Positions 54,795 through 64,000 of a stretch of 64,000 bases of DNA are shown here, in pieces. The notes under the pieces were generated by a model. The model was given only the letters and a program-made list of their open reading frames with translations, was not told where the DNA came from and did not search any database. Source of the stretch: Microbulbifer halophilus (GTDB lineage Bacteria > Pseudomonadota > Gammaproteobacteria > Pseudomonadales > Cellvibrionaceae); assembly GCF_026183675.1 (NCBI RefSeq), contig NZ_JAPIVK010000004.1, positions 54,728 to 118,727 of the forward strand. Direction: 5' to 3'. Positions within the stretch are counted from its first letter, which is position 1. Every line of letters begins with the position of its first letter. Both the position numbers and the translations under genes were made by a program.

Positions 54795-56243
54795 ATGTCC
54801 ACAGAGAGCAACCGCTACAGCGTGCCCACCATGCGCCGCATTCGCCGCATTCACTTTATCGGTGTCGGCGGCGCCGGTATGAGCGGTATCGCCGAGGTGC
54901 TGCAGAACCAGGGCTACGACGTATCCGGTTCCGACCTGAAGGAGTCTTCGGTCACCGAGCGCCTGCGCGAGCTCGGTGTCACCGTGCAGATAGGCCACGG
55001 TGCGGACAATGTGCGCGATGTGGATGTGGTGGTGAACTCCTCGGCGGTACACGGCGACAACCCGGAGCTGGTGGCTGCTCGGGAAAACCGCATCCCCATC
55101 GTGCGCCGCGCGGAAATGCTGGGTGAACTGATGCGCTATCGCTACGGTATTGCCGTGGCCGGCACGCATGGCAAGACCACCACTACCAGCCTGATTGCAT
55201 CGATCTTTGCTGCGGACAGGAAAGACCCGACGTTTGTCATCGGTGGCCTGGTGAACGCCGCCGGTGCCAACGCCGCCCTGGGCGAGAGCCGCTACCTGAT
55301 TGCCGAGGCGGATGAGAGCGATGCGTCCTTTATTCACCTGCAGCCGATGGTCACCGTCATCACCAATATCGATGCGGACCATATGGAGACCTACGGCGGC
55401 GACTTCGAAAAGGTCAAACAGATTTTCGTCGACTTCGTGCACAACCTGCCGTTCTACGGTCTGGCGGTAGTCTGCGGGGACGACGAGCATATTCGCGAAG
55501 TGACACCGCAGTTCTCGCGCCCGATATCCACCTACGGTTTCGATGAGGGCAACGACTTCCGCATCGTCGAAGTGCGACAGGAGCCATTGCACAGCTATTT
55601 CAGCGTGCGGCGCCCGGATGGCGAACTGCTGGAAGTCTGCGTCAATACGCCGGGGATTCACAATGTCCTGAATGCGACCGCGGCGATTGCCGTGGCCACG
55701 GAAGAGGGGGCCAGTGACGAGGCGATTCGCGAGGGACTGAAAGGTTTCCAGGGCGTCGGCCGTCGCTTCCAGGTTTTTGGTGACTACGCGGTGACCGACG
55801 AAGCGGGCGCGGAAAAAGTGATGCTGGTGGACGACTACGGCCACCACCCGCGGGAAGTGGGCGCCACCGTGCAGACAGTGCGCGACGGCTGGCCGGACCG
55901 CCGCCTGGTGATGATCTACCAGCCGCATCGCTACACCCGCACGCGGGATCTGTTCGAGGATTTCGTCGATGTGCTGTCGCGGGTGGACAAACTGATACTG
56001 CTGGATGTGTACAGCGCAGGCGAGCAACCGATTCCCGGTTCCGACGGGCGCACCCTGGCGCGCAGCCTGCGCAACCGCGGCCTGGTGGATCCGATCTTTG
56101 TCGAGACCATCGACCAGGTGCCGCCGGTACTGGCGGACCTGCTGGAACCCGGCGACATAGTCCTGACCCAGGGCGCGGGCAATGTCGGTGCCCTGTCGCA
56201 GCAGTTGGCCAAGTGGCGATTGGGGGAGAGGAATGCGGAATGA
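54795..56243 (+). CDS. murC: UDP-MurNAc:L-alanine ligase
   Basis: 482 aa from the ATG at 54795 with GAGG nine bases upstream; a TTG six bases earlier is less likely. It adds the first amino acid, L-Ala, to UDP-MurNAc. [16 protein letters not shown] (about 23), the ATP loop [14 protein letters not shown] (about 119), IADADESD-type [11 protein letters not shown] and [15 protein letters not shown] (about 350) are present. Normally ddlB follows; here the next gene is ftsQ, after a repeat-filled spacer. Confidence 0.95.
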   Translation: MSTESNRYSVPTMRRIRRIHFIGVGGAGMSGIAEVLQNQGYDVSGSDLKESSVTERLRELGVTVQIGHGADNVRDVDVVVNSSAVHGDNPELVAARENRIPIVRRAEMLGELMRYRYGIAVAGTHGKTTTTSLIASIFAADRKDPTFVIGGLVNAAGANAALGESRYLIAEADESDASFIHLQPMVTVITNIDADHMETYGGDFEKVKQIFVDFVHNLPFYGLAVVCGDDEHIREVTPQFSRPISTYGFDEGNDFRIVEVRQEPLHSYFSVRRPDGELLEVCVNTPGIHNVLNATAAIAVATEEGASDEAIREGLKGFQGVGRRFQVFGDYAVTDEAGAEKVMLVDDYGHHPREVGATVQTVRDGWPDRRLVMIYQPHRYTRTRDLFEDFVDVLSRVDKLILLDVYSAGEQPIPGSDGRTLARSLRNRGLVDPIFVETIDQVPPVLADLLEPGDIVLTQGAGNVGALSQQLAKWRLGERNAE

Positions 56244-56330
56244 TGAGTGCTGAATGCGGAATGGCGGCGAACGGCTGCGGAGGCCTCTCAATATTCGCCT
56301 GCAAGCAGGCTCCTACAGGGACTGCGTAGG
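56244..56330. repeat. Repeat-filled murC-ftsQ junction (ddlB absent)
   Basis: This 87-bp junction consists mostly of repeats: a CTGAATGCGGAATGG word related to 46-104, a single TTCGCCTGCAAGCAGGCTCC unit (56294-56313) matching the ftsL-ftsI hairpin arms, and the start of the AGGATGGGCAAAGCGCAGCG unit that continues into ftsQ. No trace of ddlB coding sequence is visible. Confidence 0.65.
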
Positions 56331-56356
56331 ATGGGCAAAGCGCAGCGTGCCCATCA
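56328..56356. repeat. AGGATGGGCAAAGCGCAGCG repeat overlapping the ftsQ start
   Basis: This copy differs from the unit at 50991-51019 at one of 29 positions. Its internal ATG (56331) is the predicted ftsQ start and the repeat encodes the first residues, MGKAQRAHQ. Confidence 0.75.
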
Positions 56357-57137
56357 GAAAAAGAAAAAACCCGTCCGCGGCGCCCGCCCGATTGCCGATG
56401 GCGACGGGCGCGAGGGCCGCAACTGGCGGCCGCTGCTGATCGTTGTGCTGGCCATTGGCATACTGGCCGCAACGAGTTACGGCGGCCTCTGGCTCTGGCA
56501 GCGCGCGCCGGTGGACGAACTGAGCCGTGTCGACGCGCTGGAGGAGGTTCGGGTCAAGGGCCCGTTTCGCGCGGTGACCCGGCGGCAGATAGAAGAGATA
56601 TTGCTGCCGCACCTGAGCGAAGGTTTTTTCGGCGCGGATATCGGCGCAATGCGCGCGGCACTGCTGGAGAACCCGTGGATCACCGCCGCCTCGGTCAGCA
56701 GGCGCTGGCCCCGGGGAGTGGAAGTGGCGGTACGGGAAGCCCGGCCGCTGGCGGCCTGGGGCGACGACAGATTGCTGGTGGCGAGCGGCGAGCTGCTGTC
56801 CCGGCCGGCGGAGATGGAAACCGGTCGCCTGCCGGAGCTGGCCGGCGACGAGGAACTGGTGGAGCGCATTGTCGCCCAGTACCAGGCACTCGCGGGGCTT
56901 CTGACCACGCGGGATATGGAAGTGAAAAGGTTGTCCTTCGACGACCTGGCCGGGTGGCGGCTGGAGCTGGTATCCGGAGTGGAACTGCACCTGGGGCACG
57001 ATGAACTGCTGGAGCGGGTCAATCGTTTCCTCAGCCTGAGTCGCGGTGTTCTGGCGGAACACCTGGCAAAGGTGGCGCGGGTGGATACCCGCTACAGCAA
57101 CGCGGTGGCGGTGCAGTGGAAGGAAGGCAAAAAGTAG
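56331..57137 (+). CDS. ftsQ: Cell division protein FtsQ
   Basis: 268 aa from the ATG at 56331. A cytoplasmic basic N-terminus (MGKAQRAHQKKKKPVRGAR) is partly encoded by a repeat unit. One membrane segment follows (about 34-57), then the periplasmic POTRA domain (VDALEEVRVKGPFRAVTRRQIEEIL, about 66-90) and the beta domain (ENPWITAASVSRRWPRGVEVAVREARPLAAWGDD). It scaffolds FtsL and FtsB. It lies directly after murC, without the usual ddlB. Confidence 0.92.
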   Translation: MGKAQRAHQKKKKPVRGARPIADGDGREGRNWRPLLIVVLAIGILAATSYGGLWLWQRAPVDELSRVDALEEVRVKGPFRAVTRRQIEEILLPHLSEGFFGADIGAMRAALLENPWITAASVSRRWPRGVEVAVREARPLAAWGDDRLLVASGELLSRPAEMETGRLPELAGDEELVERIVAQYQALAGLLTTRDMEVKRLSFDDLAGWRLELVSGVELHLGHDELLERVNRFLSLSRGVLAEHLAKVARVDTRYSNAVAVQWKEGKK

Positions 57138-57254
57138 GCGAAATCAACGGTTGGGCGCACCCCACCGGCAAAACAGAATACAAAGCGAACGCTGTGCCCT
57201 GGTCCGTTATCGGGAATGCGGTCCGGAGTTCAGTTGAGCGAGGTTGGAACAAAA

Positions 57255-58493
57255 ATGACACAAGCATCCGATCACCGCATGATCGTGGGTCTGGATATCG
57301 GCACTTCCAAAGTGGTCGCGATTGTCGGCGAGGTATCCGGCGATGGCGACCTGAATATCGTCGGTATCGGCTCGCACCGCTCCACCGGTATGAAGCGGGG
57401 TGTGGTGGTGAATATCGAATCCACGGTGCAATCGATCCAGCGCGCGGTGGAAGAGGCGGAACTGATGGCCGGCTGTGAAATTCACTCGGTCTACGCGGGT
57501 ATCGCCGGCAGCCATATTCGCAGCCTGAACTCCCACGGCATCGTGGCGATCAAGGATCGCGAAGTGACCCAGCAGGATGTGGACCGGGTGATCGATGCCG
57601 CGCGCGCAGTGGCGATTCCGGCGGACCAGAAAATCCTGCACACGCTGCCGCAGGAGTACCTGATCGACAACCAGGAGGGCGTGAAGGAACCGCTGGGGAT
57701 GTCCGGCGTGCGGCTGGAGGCGAAAGTGCACCTGGTCAGCGGCGCGGTCAATGCGGCGCAGAATATCGAAAAGTGCATCCGCCGCTGTGGCCTCGAAGTC
57801 GAGGACATCATCCTGGAACAGCTCGCCTCCAGCTACTCGGTGTTGACCGACGACGAAAAAGAGCTGGGCGTGTGCATGGTGGATATCGGCGGCGGCACCA
57901 CCGATATCGCCGTGTTTACCGGCGGCTCCATCCGCCACACGGGTGTGATCCCGATCGCCGGTGACCAGGTGACCAACGATATCGCCATGGCGCTGCGCAC
58001 ACCCACGCCCCATGCGGAGGAACTGAAAGTCAAGTACGCCTGCGCGCTGGCGAAGCTGGCGCGCGAGGGCGAGACCATCAAGGTACCCAGTGTCGGTGAT
58101 CGCGCGCCGCGGGACCTGTCCCGCCAGGCGCTGGCGGAAGTGGTGGAGCCCAGGTACGACGAACTCTTCACCCTGGTGCAGGCGGAACTGCGCCGCAGCG
58201 GTTTCGAGGACCTGTGTGCAGCGGGTGTGGTGCTGACCGGCGGCTCCTCGAAAATGGAAGGCGCGGTGGAACTGGCCGAGGAGATTTTCCACATGCCGGT
58301 GCGCCTGGCGGTGCCTCAGGGTGTGGCGGGACTGACCGATATCGTCAGCAACCCGATTTACTCCACCGGCGTGGGCCTGCTGATGTACGCCATGCGGCAG
58401 GACGAAGTCGGCGCGGGCGTCAGCCAGCGCCCGCATCGCGACGAAAACCCCTGGTGGGACAAGGTAAAACACTGGTTTCGGGGAAATCTGTAG
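57255..58493 (+). CDS. ftsA: Cell division protein FtsA
   Basis: 412 aa from the ATG at 57255; 13 upstream in-frame codons are not conserved. It is an actin-like ATPase that anchors FtsZ to the membrane. Phosphate-1 motif VGLDIGTSKVVAIVGE, the 1C domain, phosphate-2 MVDIGGGTTDIAVF (about 208) and the adenosine motif VVLTGGSSKMEG are clear. The C-terminal amphipathic membrane-targeting helix is WWDKVKHWFRGNL. Confidence 0.96.
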   Translation: MTQASDHRMIVGLDIGTSKVVAIVGEVSGDGDLNIVGIGSHRSTGMKRGVVVNIESTVQSIQRAVEEAELMAGCEIHSVYAGIAGSHIRSLNSHGIVAIKDREVTQQDVDRVIDAARAVAIPADQKILHTLPQEYLIDNQEGVKEPLGMSGVRLEAKVHLVSGAVNAAQNIEKCIRRCGLEVEDIILEQLASSYSVLTDDEKELGVCMVDIGGGTTDIAVFTGGSIRHTGVIPIAGDQVTNDIAMALRTPTPHAEELKVKYACALAKLAREGETIKVPSVGDRAPRDLSRQALAEVVEPRYDELFTLVQAELRRSGFEDLCAAGVVLTGGSSKMEGAVELAEEIFHMPVRLAVPQGVAGLTDIVSNPIYSTGVGLLMYAMRQDEVGAGVSQRPHRDENPWWDKVKHWFRGNL

Positions 58494-58646
58494 GGGAGGC
58501 CGGGACCGTCGGGACCCGGAAATAGAGAGCAAAGCGCAGACCTGCACCCATCGGATTTTTTCGAGGTTTTGGGAAAGGTCGATTGAGAAAGAGTTTCGGG
58601 TGGTATCTCCACCCGAGGTTCCGGGGCCCGAGGGTCCCGGGATCCC
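58494..58646. repeat. Imperfect palindrome between ftsA and ftsZ
   Basis: Arms 58494-58522 and 58619-58646 (GGGACC-GTCGGGACCCGG type) match with about five differences over 28 nt. An inner GGGTGG-TATCT-CCACCC hairpin is present. The 190-bp ftsA-ftsZ spacer is unusually long for this tightly packed pair, and ftsZ-specific promoters, if any, would have to sit here or inside ftsA. Confidence 0.65.
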
Positions 58647-58683
58647 GAACGGAATTTGACATGAGCAAAAAAGGGGAACAGAG

Positions 58684-59901
58684 ATGTTCGAACTAGTCGA
58701 TAGCGTACAGGACAAGCCTGTCATCAAAGTGATCGGTGTCGGCGGCGGTGGCGGCAATGCTGTGAAGCATATGATCGTCAGCGAAGTGGAGGGTGTGGAT
58801 TTCATCTGCGCCAATACGGACGCCCAGGCACTGAAAGATATCGAGGCGCGCACCATTCTGCAGTTGGGTAACAATATTACCCGCGGCCTCGGCGCCGGTG
58901 CCAACCCGGATGTGGGCCGCCAGTCGGCGATGGAGGACCGCGAGCGTATCGCCGAAGTCCTGCAGGGTGCCGATATGGTGTTCATCACTGCCGGCATGGG
59001 CGGCGGTACCGGCACCGGCGGTGCGCCCATCGTGGCGGAAGTCGCCAAGGATCTGGGCATCCTGACCGTCGCCGTGGTTACCCGTCCCTTCAAGATCGAA
59101 GGGCGCAAGCGTTCGCAGGTGGCCGAAGAGGGCATCATCGAGCTGCGCGACAAGGTCGACTCCCTGATCACCATCCCCAACGATCGCCTGCTCGAGGTAC
59201 TGGGCAACAAGGTCACCATGAAGGGTGCCTACAAGGAGGCGGACAATGTGCTGCTGGGTGCGGTACAGGGCATCGCCGACCTGATGATCCGCCCGGGGAT
59301 CATGAACGTGGACTTCGCCGATGTGCGCACCGTCATGTCCGAAATGGGCATGGCGATGATGGGGTCCGGCGCCGCCGTGGGCGAGAACCGCGCCCGCGAG
59401 TCCGCGGAGAAAGCCGTGCGCAGTCCGCTGCTGGACGACGTCAACCTGCAGGGCGCCCGCGGTATCCTGGTGAATATCATCACCGGCAGCGAAGACGGCG
59501 GCTGCCAGGAGCTGACCCTGGGTGAGTACTCCGAAGTGGGGGAAATCGTGCAGGAGATCGCCTCCGACGATGCCACCGTGGTGATCGGCACCGCCGTGGA
59601 CGACAAGCTGGGCGACGAGATGCGTGTGACCGTGGTCGCCGCCGGCCTGGGCGAGGGTGCCCAGCAGGGTGCGCGCCCCACCAAAGTAGTGGATAACACC
59701 CGCCGTGCGGAACTGCGCGAGCCCCGTGAAGGTCAAAGCGCCATGGGCAATCAGGGTGCCATGCCCGGTCGCGAGGCCGTGGAGACCCGCGCGCGCGCAG
59801 AGAGCGAGCGTCCCAAGCGCCCGGCGCCGGGACTGAATCCGTCAGATGCGGATATGGAATACCTGGATATCCCGGCATTCCTGCGCCGCCAGGCGGATTG
59901 A
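58684..59901 (+). CDS. ftsZ: Cell division GTPase FtsZ
   Basis: 405 aa tubulin homologue that forms the Z-ring. N-terminal IKVIGVGGGGGNAVKHM, NTDAQAL, the GTP signature GMGGGTGTGGAPIVA (about 103-117) and the T7 loop FADVRTVMSEMG. A variable linker (about 320-385) leads to the C-terminal peptide DMEYLDIPAFLRRQAD, the site for FtsA, ZipA and MinC. A GGGGAA Shine-Dalgarno precedes the ATG. Confidence 0.97.
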   Translation: MFELVDSVQDKPVIKVIGVGGGGGNAVKHMIVSEVEGVDFICANTDAQALKDIEARTILQLGNNITRGLGAGANPDVGRQSAMEDRERIAEVLQGADMVFITAGMGGGTGTGGAPIVAEVAKDLGILTVAVVTRPFKIEGRKRSQVAEEGIIELRDKVDSLITIPNDRLLEVLGNKVTMKGAYKEADNVLLGAVQGIADLMIRPGIMNVDFADVRTVMSEMGMAMMGSGAAVGENRARESAEKAVRSPLLDDVNLQGARGILVNIITGSEDGGCQELTLGEYSEVGEIVQEIASDDATVVIGTAVDDKLGDEMRVTVVAAGLGEGAQQGARPTKVVDNTRRAELREPREGQSAMGNQGAMPGREAVETRARAESERPKRPAPGLNPSDADMEYLDIPAFLRRQAD

Positions 59902-60063
59902 TTCGGCCGCTACTCGACCGACACGCTGTAGGCGCCTGCCCCGCAGGCGATGGAAACGGCCCTGCCGCTGGATCCCAATGCCCCGGGAAGGTGAGGTGCA
60001 CCGCTGAATCTGCGGTCCCCCGCGCGGGCCGGGAACAGGGTCCACACAGCCAGAAATGCCGGA

Positions 60064-60136
60064 CAGCCGCCGCGTCGAGGCAGCACACCGCTCATGTCAC
60101 CCGGCCCCCGGCCGGGCTGCCTCGGGGTAGCGGCTG
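60064..60136. repeat. Nested inverted repeat downstream of ftsZ
   Basis: Three nested pairings are seen: CAGCCGC (60064-60070) with GCGGCTG (60130-60136), CGAGGCAGC (60076-60084) with GCTGCCTCG (60116-60124), and an inner CCGGCCCCCGGCCGG. It could act as a rho-assisted terminator or RNA stabiliser for the ftsZ message; no T-run follows. Confidence 0.55.
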
Positions 60137-60242
60137 CAAAATCCGGTTTATTGCTGTGGTTATTTTGATTGGTTCGGGCTATCGATCGGGTTAACAAATT
60201 TTTACAGCGTTGGAACCATTTCGCACCTTAGAATTGCGCTGA

Positions 60243-60271
60243 TTGAACGATTGAGATCGGGGTAGCAATAT
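60243..60271 (+). promoter_or_regulatory. Candidate lpxC promoter
   Basis: TTGAAC, a 17-bp spacer and CAATAT lie about 150 bp before lpxC. The extended -10 at 60365-60373 is an alternative or second promoter. Confidence 0.35.
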
Positions 60272-60426
60272 GGCGCCGCAATCTTCGCGCTAAGCTATTC
60301 TGAGAGTATGGGGCGACCAGTGGGGATGACCGGGCGGCCAAATATAGTTTTGGTGCTGGTTTTCTGGTACTATCGCCCGCTTGCTGCGGCCTTTGTGCCG
60401 CTTACCGACTGGGAAATGACAGATAC

Positions 60427-61338
60427 ATGATCAAACAGCGCACCCTCAAAAATGCTATTCGCGCCACTGGCGTGGGGCTCCACACCGGCAAGAAGGTCGT
60501 CCTGACCCTGAAACCGGCGCCCGTGGATACCGGCATTGTCTTCCGCCGGGTCGATCTGGATCCGGTGGTAGAAATCGAAGCCCGCGCGCAAAATGTGGGC
60601 GATACCCTGCTGTCCACCACCCTGGTCAAGGACGATGTGCGCATCGCCACCGTCGAGCACCTGCTGTCCGCCATGGCGGGCCTGGGCATCGACAACGCGA
60701 TCGTCGAACTGAGTGCGCAGGAAGTGCCGATCATGGATGGCAGCGCCGGACCCTTTGTGTTCCTGATTCAGTCCGCGGGAATCCAGGAACAGTCGGCGGC
60801 GAAGAAGTTCCTGCGTATCAAGAAGCCGGTAACTGTGGAGGAGGGCGACAAAGTAGCCAGCTTCCTGCCGTTCAACGGCTTCAAGGTGTCTTTCACCATC
60901 GATTTCGACCACCCGGTGTTCCAGAACCGCAACCTGAGCTCCTCGGTGGATTTCTCCAGCACTTCCTTCGTCAAGGAAGTGAGCCGCGCGCGCACCTTCG
61001 GTTTCATGCACGAGATCGAGTACCTGCGCTCCAAGGGCCTGGTGCAGGGCGGCAGCGTGGACAACGCCATCGTGATCGACCAGTACCGGATTCTGAACGA
61101 GGGTGGGTTACGCTATGAAGACGAATTCGTGAAACACAAGATTCTGGACGCCATCGGCGACCTCTACTTGCTGGGCACCAGCCTGATCGGCGAGTTCGAG
61201 GCGCACAAATCCGGACACGCGCTCAACAACAAGTCCCTGCGCAACCTGATGGCGCAGGAAGACGCCTGGGAAATGGTGACCTTCGAAGACGAAGAGGAAG
61301 CTCCCATTTCCTACGTCAAGCCGATACTGGCAGTCTGA
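60427..61338 (+). CDS. lpxC: UDP-3-O-acyl-N-acetylglucosamine deacetylase
   Basis: 303 aa zinc enzyme, the committed step of lipid A synthesis. Zinc ligands are His78 ([13 protein letters not shown]) and the His and Asp of [14 protein letters not shown] (about 237-241). [18 protein letters not shown] and [20 protein letters not shown] are conserved. It has its own leader and a terminator, following ftsZ as in most gammaproteobacteria. Confidence 0.96.
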   Translation: MIKQRTLKNAIRATGVGLHTGKKVVLTLKPAPVDTGIVFRRVDLDPVVEIEARAQNVGDTLLSTTLVKDDVRIATVEHLLSAMAGLGIDNAIVELSAQEVPIMDGSAGPFVFLIQSAGIQEQSAAKKFLRIKKPVTVEEGDKVASFLPFNGFKVSFTIDFDHPVFQNRNLSSSVDFSSTSFVKEVSRARTFGFMHEIEYLRSKGLVQGGSVDNAIVIDQYRILNEGGLRYEDEFVKHKILDAIGDLYLLGTSLIGEFEAHKSGHALNNKSLRNLMAQEDAWEMVTFEDEEEAPISYVKPILAV

Positions 61339-61650
61339 GCCAGATATCGAGAAGCCGGCATGAAAATTGCCGGCTTTTTCATGAGGCACTTCCCTGTGCT
61401 TCACCCGCTTTGCGGGCAGCCTTTGGCTGTGCAGAACGGCACTCTTGCCGTTTTGTGTTTGTGTGGGGCCCGTTGCGGGTTGCCACCGGCGCATGAAATG
61501 TGCGCCCGTTACAATTCCCGACAACCGGCCGCTGTAACATGGGATGGAATGGCCGGTTGCGAAGCCATCGGAAAGGCGTGAATGCGGGGCGGTAAATGCC
61601 CGCCGAAAGAGCATACCAAAACAACAAACAGCGAATTTCACGCGCCTGTT
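61339..61650. other. lpxC to M23-peptidase intergenic region (no dciA)
   Basis: This 312-bp region begins with the lpxC terminator. It is then filled with small palindromes (CCCGCTTTGCGGG at 61397-61409, AACGGCACTCTTGCCGTTT, GCCCGTTGCGGGT) up to about 61500. The dciA gene that lies here in Pseudomonas is absent, and no eroded copy is visible. Confidence 0.55.
61352..61379 (+). terminator. Rho-independent terminator after lpxC
   Basis: AAGCCGGCA and TGCCGGCTT form a stem around GAAAA..., ending in TTTTT, 14 bp after the lpxC stop codon. Confidence 0.88.
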
Positions 61651-62586
61651 ATGAAGATAATCCTGGTTAACGATCGCGGCGTCACGCGCACTTTTGGCTT
61701 CGGCGGCCTCAGCAAGGCCCTGCTGGGCCTGTGCCTGCTGAGCCTGCCGGTGGGCGCCTTCCTGGCCGGCGTCAACCTGCCGGTGGCGGAGTCGGATGTC
61801 TTCGACTCCCGCACCGCCAAGGCCTGGGGCAAGGCGCTGCGCAAGCAGCGGGAACAGATCAAAGAGGCCGACCGCGAGGCCCGCGAGCAACTGACCGCAC
61901 TCACCGTCAAGCTGGCGGAGATGCAGGCGCGCCTGACCCGGGTGGATGCCCTGGGTGAACGCCTCACCACCGCGGCCAAGCTGGACGAGGGCGAGTTCCA
62001 GTTCGGCGACACCCCGGCCGTGGGCGGCCCGGAAGACCCGGCCATCGCCGGCGCCTCGGAAATGCCCTACCAGCCGCCGGAATTTCTCGAGGTGATTGGT
62101 GACCTTTCGGACCAGATCGAAAACCGCCAGATGCAGCTCGGCACCCTGGAGACACTGCTGGCCGATCGCCAACTGCAGGAAGAACAGTTTATCGCCGGCC
62201 GCCCCATCGCCAGCGGCTGGATGTCTTCCCGCTATGGCTATCGAACCGATCCCTTCAGTGGCCGCCGCACCTGGCACAGCGGGCTGGATTTCGCCGGCAA
62301 GAACGGTTCCGATGTGGTATCGGTAGCCGCCGGCGTGGTTACCTGGGCTGAAGACCGTTACGGCTATGGTCAACTGGTGGAAATCAACCACGGCAATGGC
62401 TACAAGACCCGCTACGGTCACAACAGCGAACTCAAGGTGAAACTGGGCGACGTGGTCAAGAAGGGCCAGGTCATTGCCCTGATGGGTTCCAGCGGCCGCT
62501 CCACCGGCCCCCACGTACACTTCGAGGTGTACAAGAACAACCGCCCGGTCGACCCCGCCAGCTATATCCGCCGCACTGGCAGATAG
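61651..62586 (+). CDS. M23-family (LytM) peptidoglycan endopeptidase, membrane-anchored
   Basis: 311 aa from the ATG at 61651. An N-terminal membrane anchor (about 19-40) is followed by a coiled coil (about 55-105), a linker with a second short helix (about 143-180) and a complete LytM domain. The zinc and catalytic residues His209 and Asp213 (HSGLDFAG), His288 and His290 (GPHVHFEVY) are all present, so it should be an active DD-endopeptidase, not an EnvC-type activator. It corresponds to PA4404 in Pseudomonas, just before secA. Confidence 0.92.
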   Translation: MKIILVNDRGVTRTFGFGGLSKALLGLCLLSLPVGAFLAGVNLPVAESDVFDSRTAKAWGKALRKQREQIKEADREAREQLTALTVKLAEMQARLTRVDALGERLTTAAKLDEGEFQFGDTPAVGGPEDPAIAGASEMPYQPPEFLEVIGDLSDQIENRQMQLGTLETLLADRQLQEEQFIAGRPIASGWMSSRYGYRTDPFSGRRTWHSGLDFAGKNGSDVVSVAAGVVTWAEDRYGYGQLVEINHGNGYKTRYGHNSELKVKLGDVVKKGQVIALMGSSGRSTGPHVHFEVYKNNRPVDPASYIRRTGR

Positions 62587-62780
62587 CGTCTATCCTTCCT
62601 AGTTGCGCAACAGACAGTCTCCCGGGAGCGCTACGGCTCAAGGAGAAAGTTGCTAGTCGTTGCGCCTTCCTGTTTACTTGCACCCCTCGTTGCAAAGCGC
62701 GCTCGACACGGGTGTCGGTATCAAAATTCCCCCGGCCCAGGCGGCCGGCAGCGCAAATAAAATGAAGTGGTTTCTGGATA

Positions 62781-64000
<1,220 letters not shown>

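Larger units (their letters stand above)
59902..60426. other. ftsZ-lpxC intergenic region
   Basis: This 525-bp region has no convincing gene. It contains a small hairpin CGCCTGC/GCAGGCG (59933-59949), a larger nested inverted repeat (60064-60136), an AT-richer stretch (60150-60275) with candidate lpxC promoters, and an extended -10 (TGGTACTAT, 60365-60373). Confidence 0.5.

Noticed and set aside
57207-59219. 670-codon minus-strand frame opposite ftsA and ftsZ
   Set aside because: It is a shadow frame; ftsA and ftsZ are unmistakable and both are full length on the plus strand.

Overview
The window is a GC-rich gammaproteobacterial chromosome segment made almost entirely of housekeeping genes. 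Gene order follows blocks known from Pseudomonas: hemA-prfA-prmC; lolB-ispE-tRNA-Gln-prs-rplY-pth-ychF-tRNA-Met; the dolP/SIS/yraN/lpoA/rsmI/rnpB/mraZ neighbourhood; and the complete dcw cluster followed by lpxC and secA. The Entner-Doudoroff operon, a TonB receptor with SapC and DUF6445 partners, and the style of the repeats suggest a marine, polysaccharide-using member of the Cellvibrionales, perhaps Microbulbifer-like. That placement is inference; no rRNA is present to confirm it.

Region 1 (about 0.08-16 kb) concerns sugar use. A LacI-type repressor is divergent from pgi-edd-zwf-pgl-eda-gap-pyk, which encodes glucose-6-phosphate to pyruvate by the Entner-Doudoroff route. The same 14-bp palindrome (TGACAGCGCTGTCA type) lies before pgi and twice before the downstream TonB-dependent receptor gene, so uptake and catabolism probably share one regulator. 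Two HexR-like palindromes sit inside the pgi coding sequence. A DUF6445 protein and a SapC-family protein follow the receptor.

Region 2 (16-31.5 kb) holds two identical tRNA-Gln genes and one tRNA-Met, an EamA transporter, ychF, pth, rplY, prs, ispE, lolB and a TPR lipoprotein gene on the minus strand. hemA-prfA-prmC are on the plus strand, then a secreted AstE-like zinc hydrolase with long acidic tails and a MATE transporter on the minus strand. Region 3 (31.6-42.5 kb) holds a DEAD-box helicase, dolP, a SIS protein, yraN, lpoA, rsmI and rnpB. Between rsmI and rnpB sits a two-gene insertion, an ATP-grasp ligase translationally coupled to a CocE/NonD hydrolase, preceded by a 160-bp palindrome. 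This is the best candidate here for an undescribed pathway.

Region 4 (42.5-64 kb) is the dcw cluster: mraZ-rsmH-ftsL-ftsI-murE-murF-mraY-murD-ftsW-murG-murC-ftsQ-ftsA-ftsZ, then lpxC, an M23 peptidase gene and the 5' part of secA. Four 10-bp-phased GTGG boxes at the start of the operon fit MraZ autoregulation. ddlB is missing between murC and ftsQ, and dciA is missing after lpxC. Five junctions of the cluster carry palindromic repeats, and one repeat supplies the predicted start codon and first codons of ftsQ. Throughout the window, several short repeat families occupy intergenic gaps, even inside operons, and in places supply a stop codon (pth) or a Shine-Dalgarno sequence (prmC).
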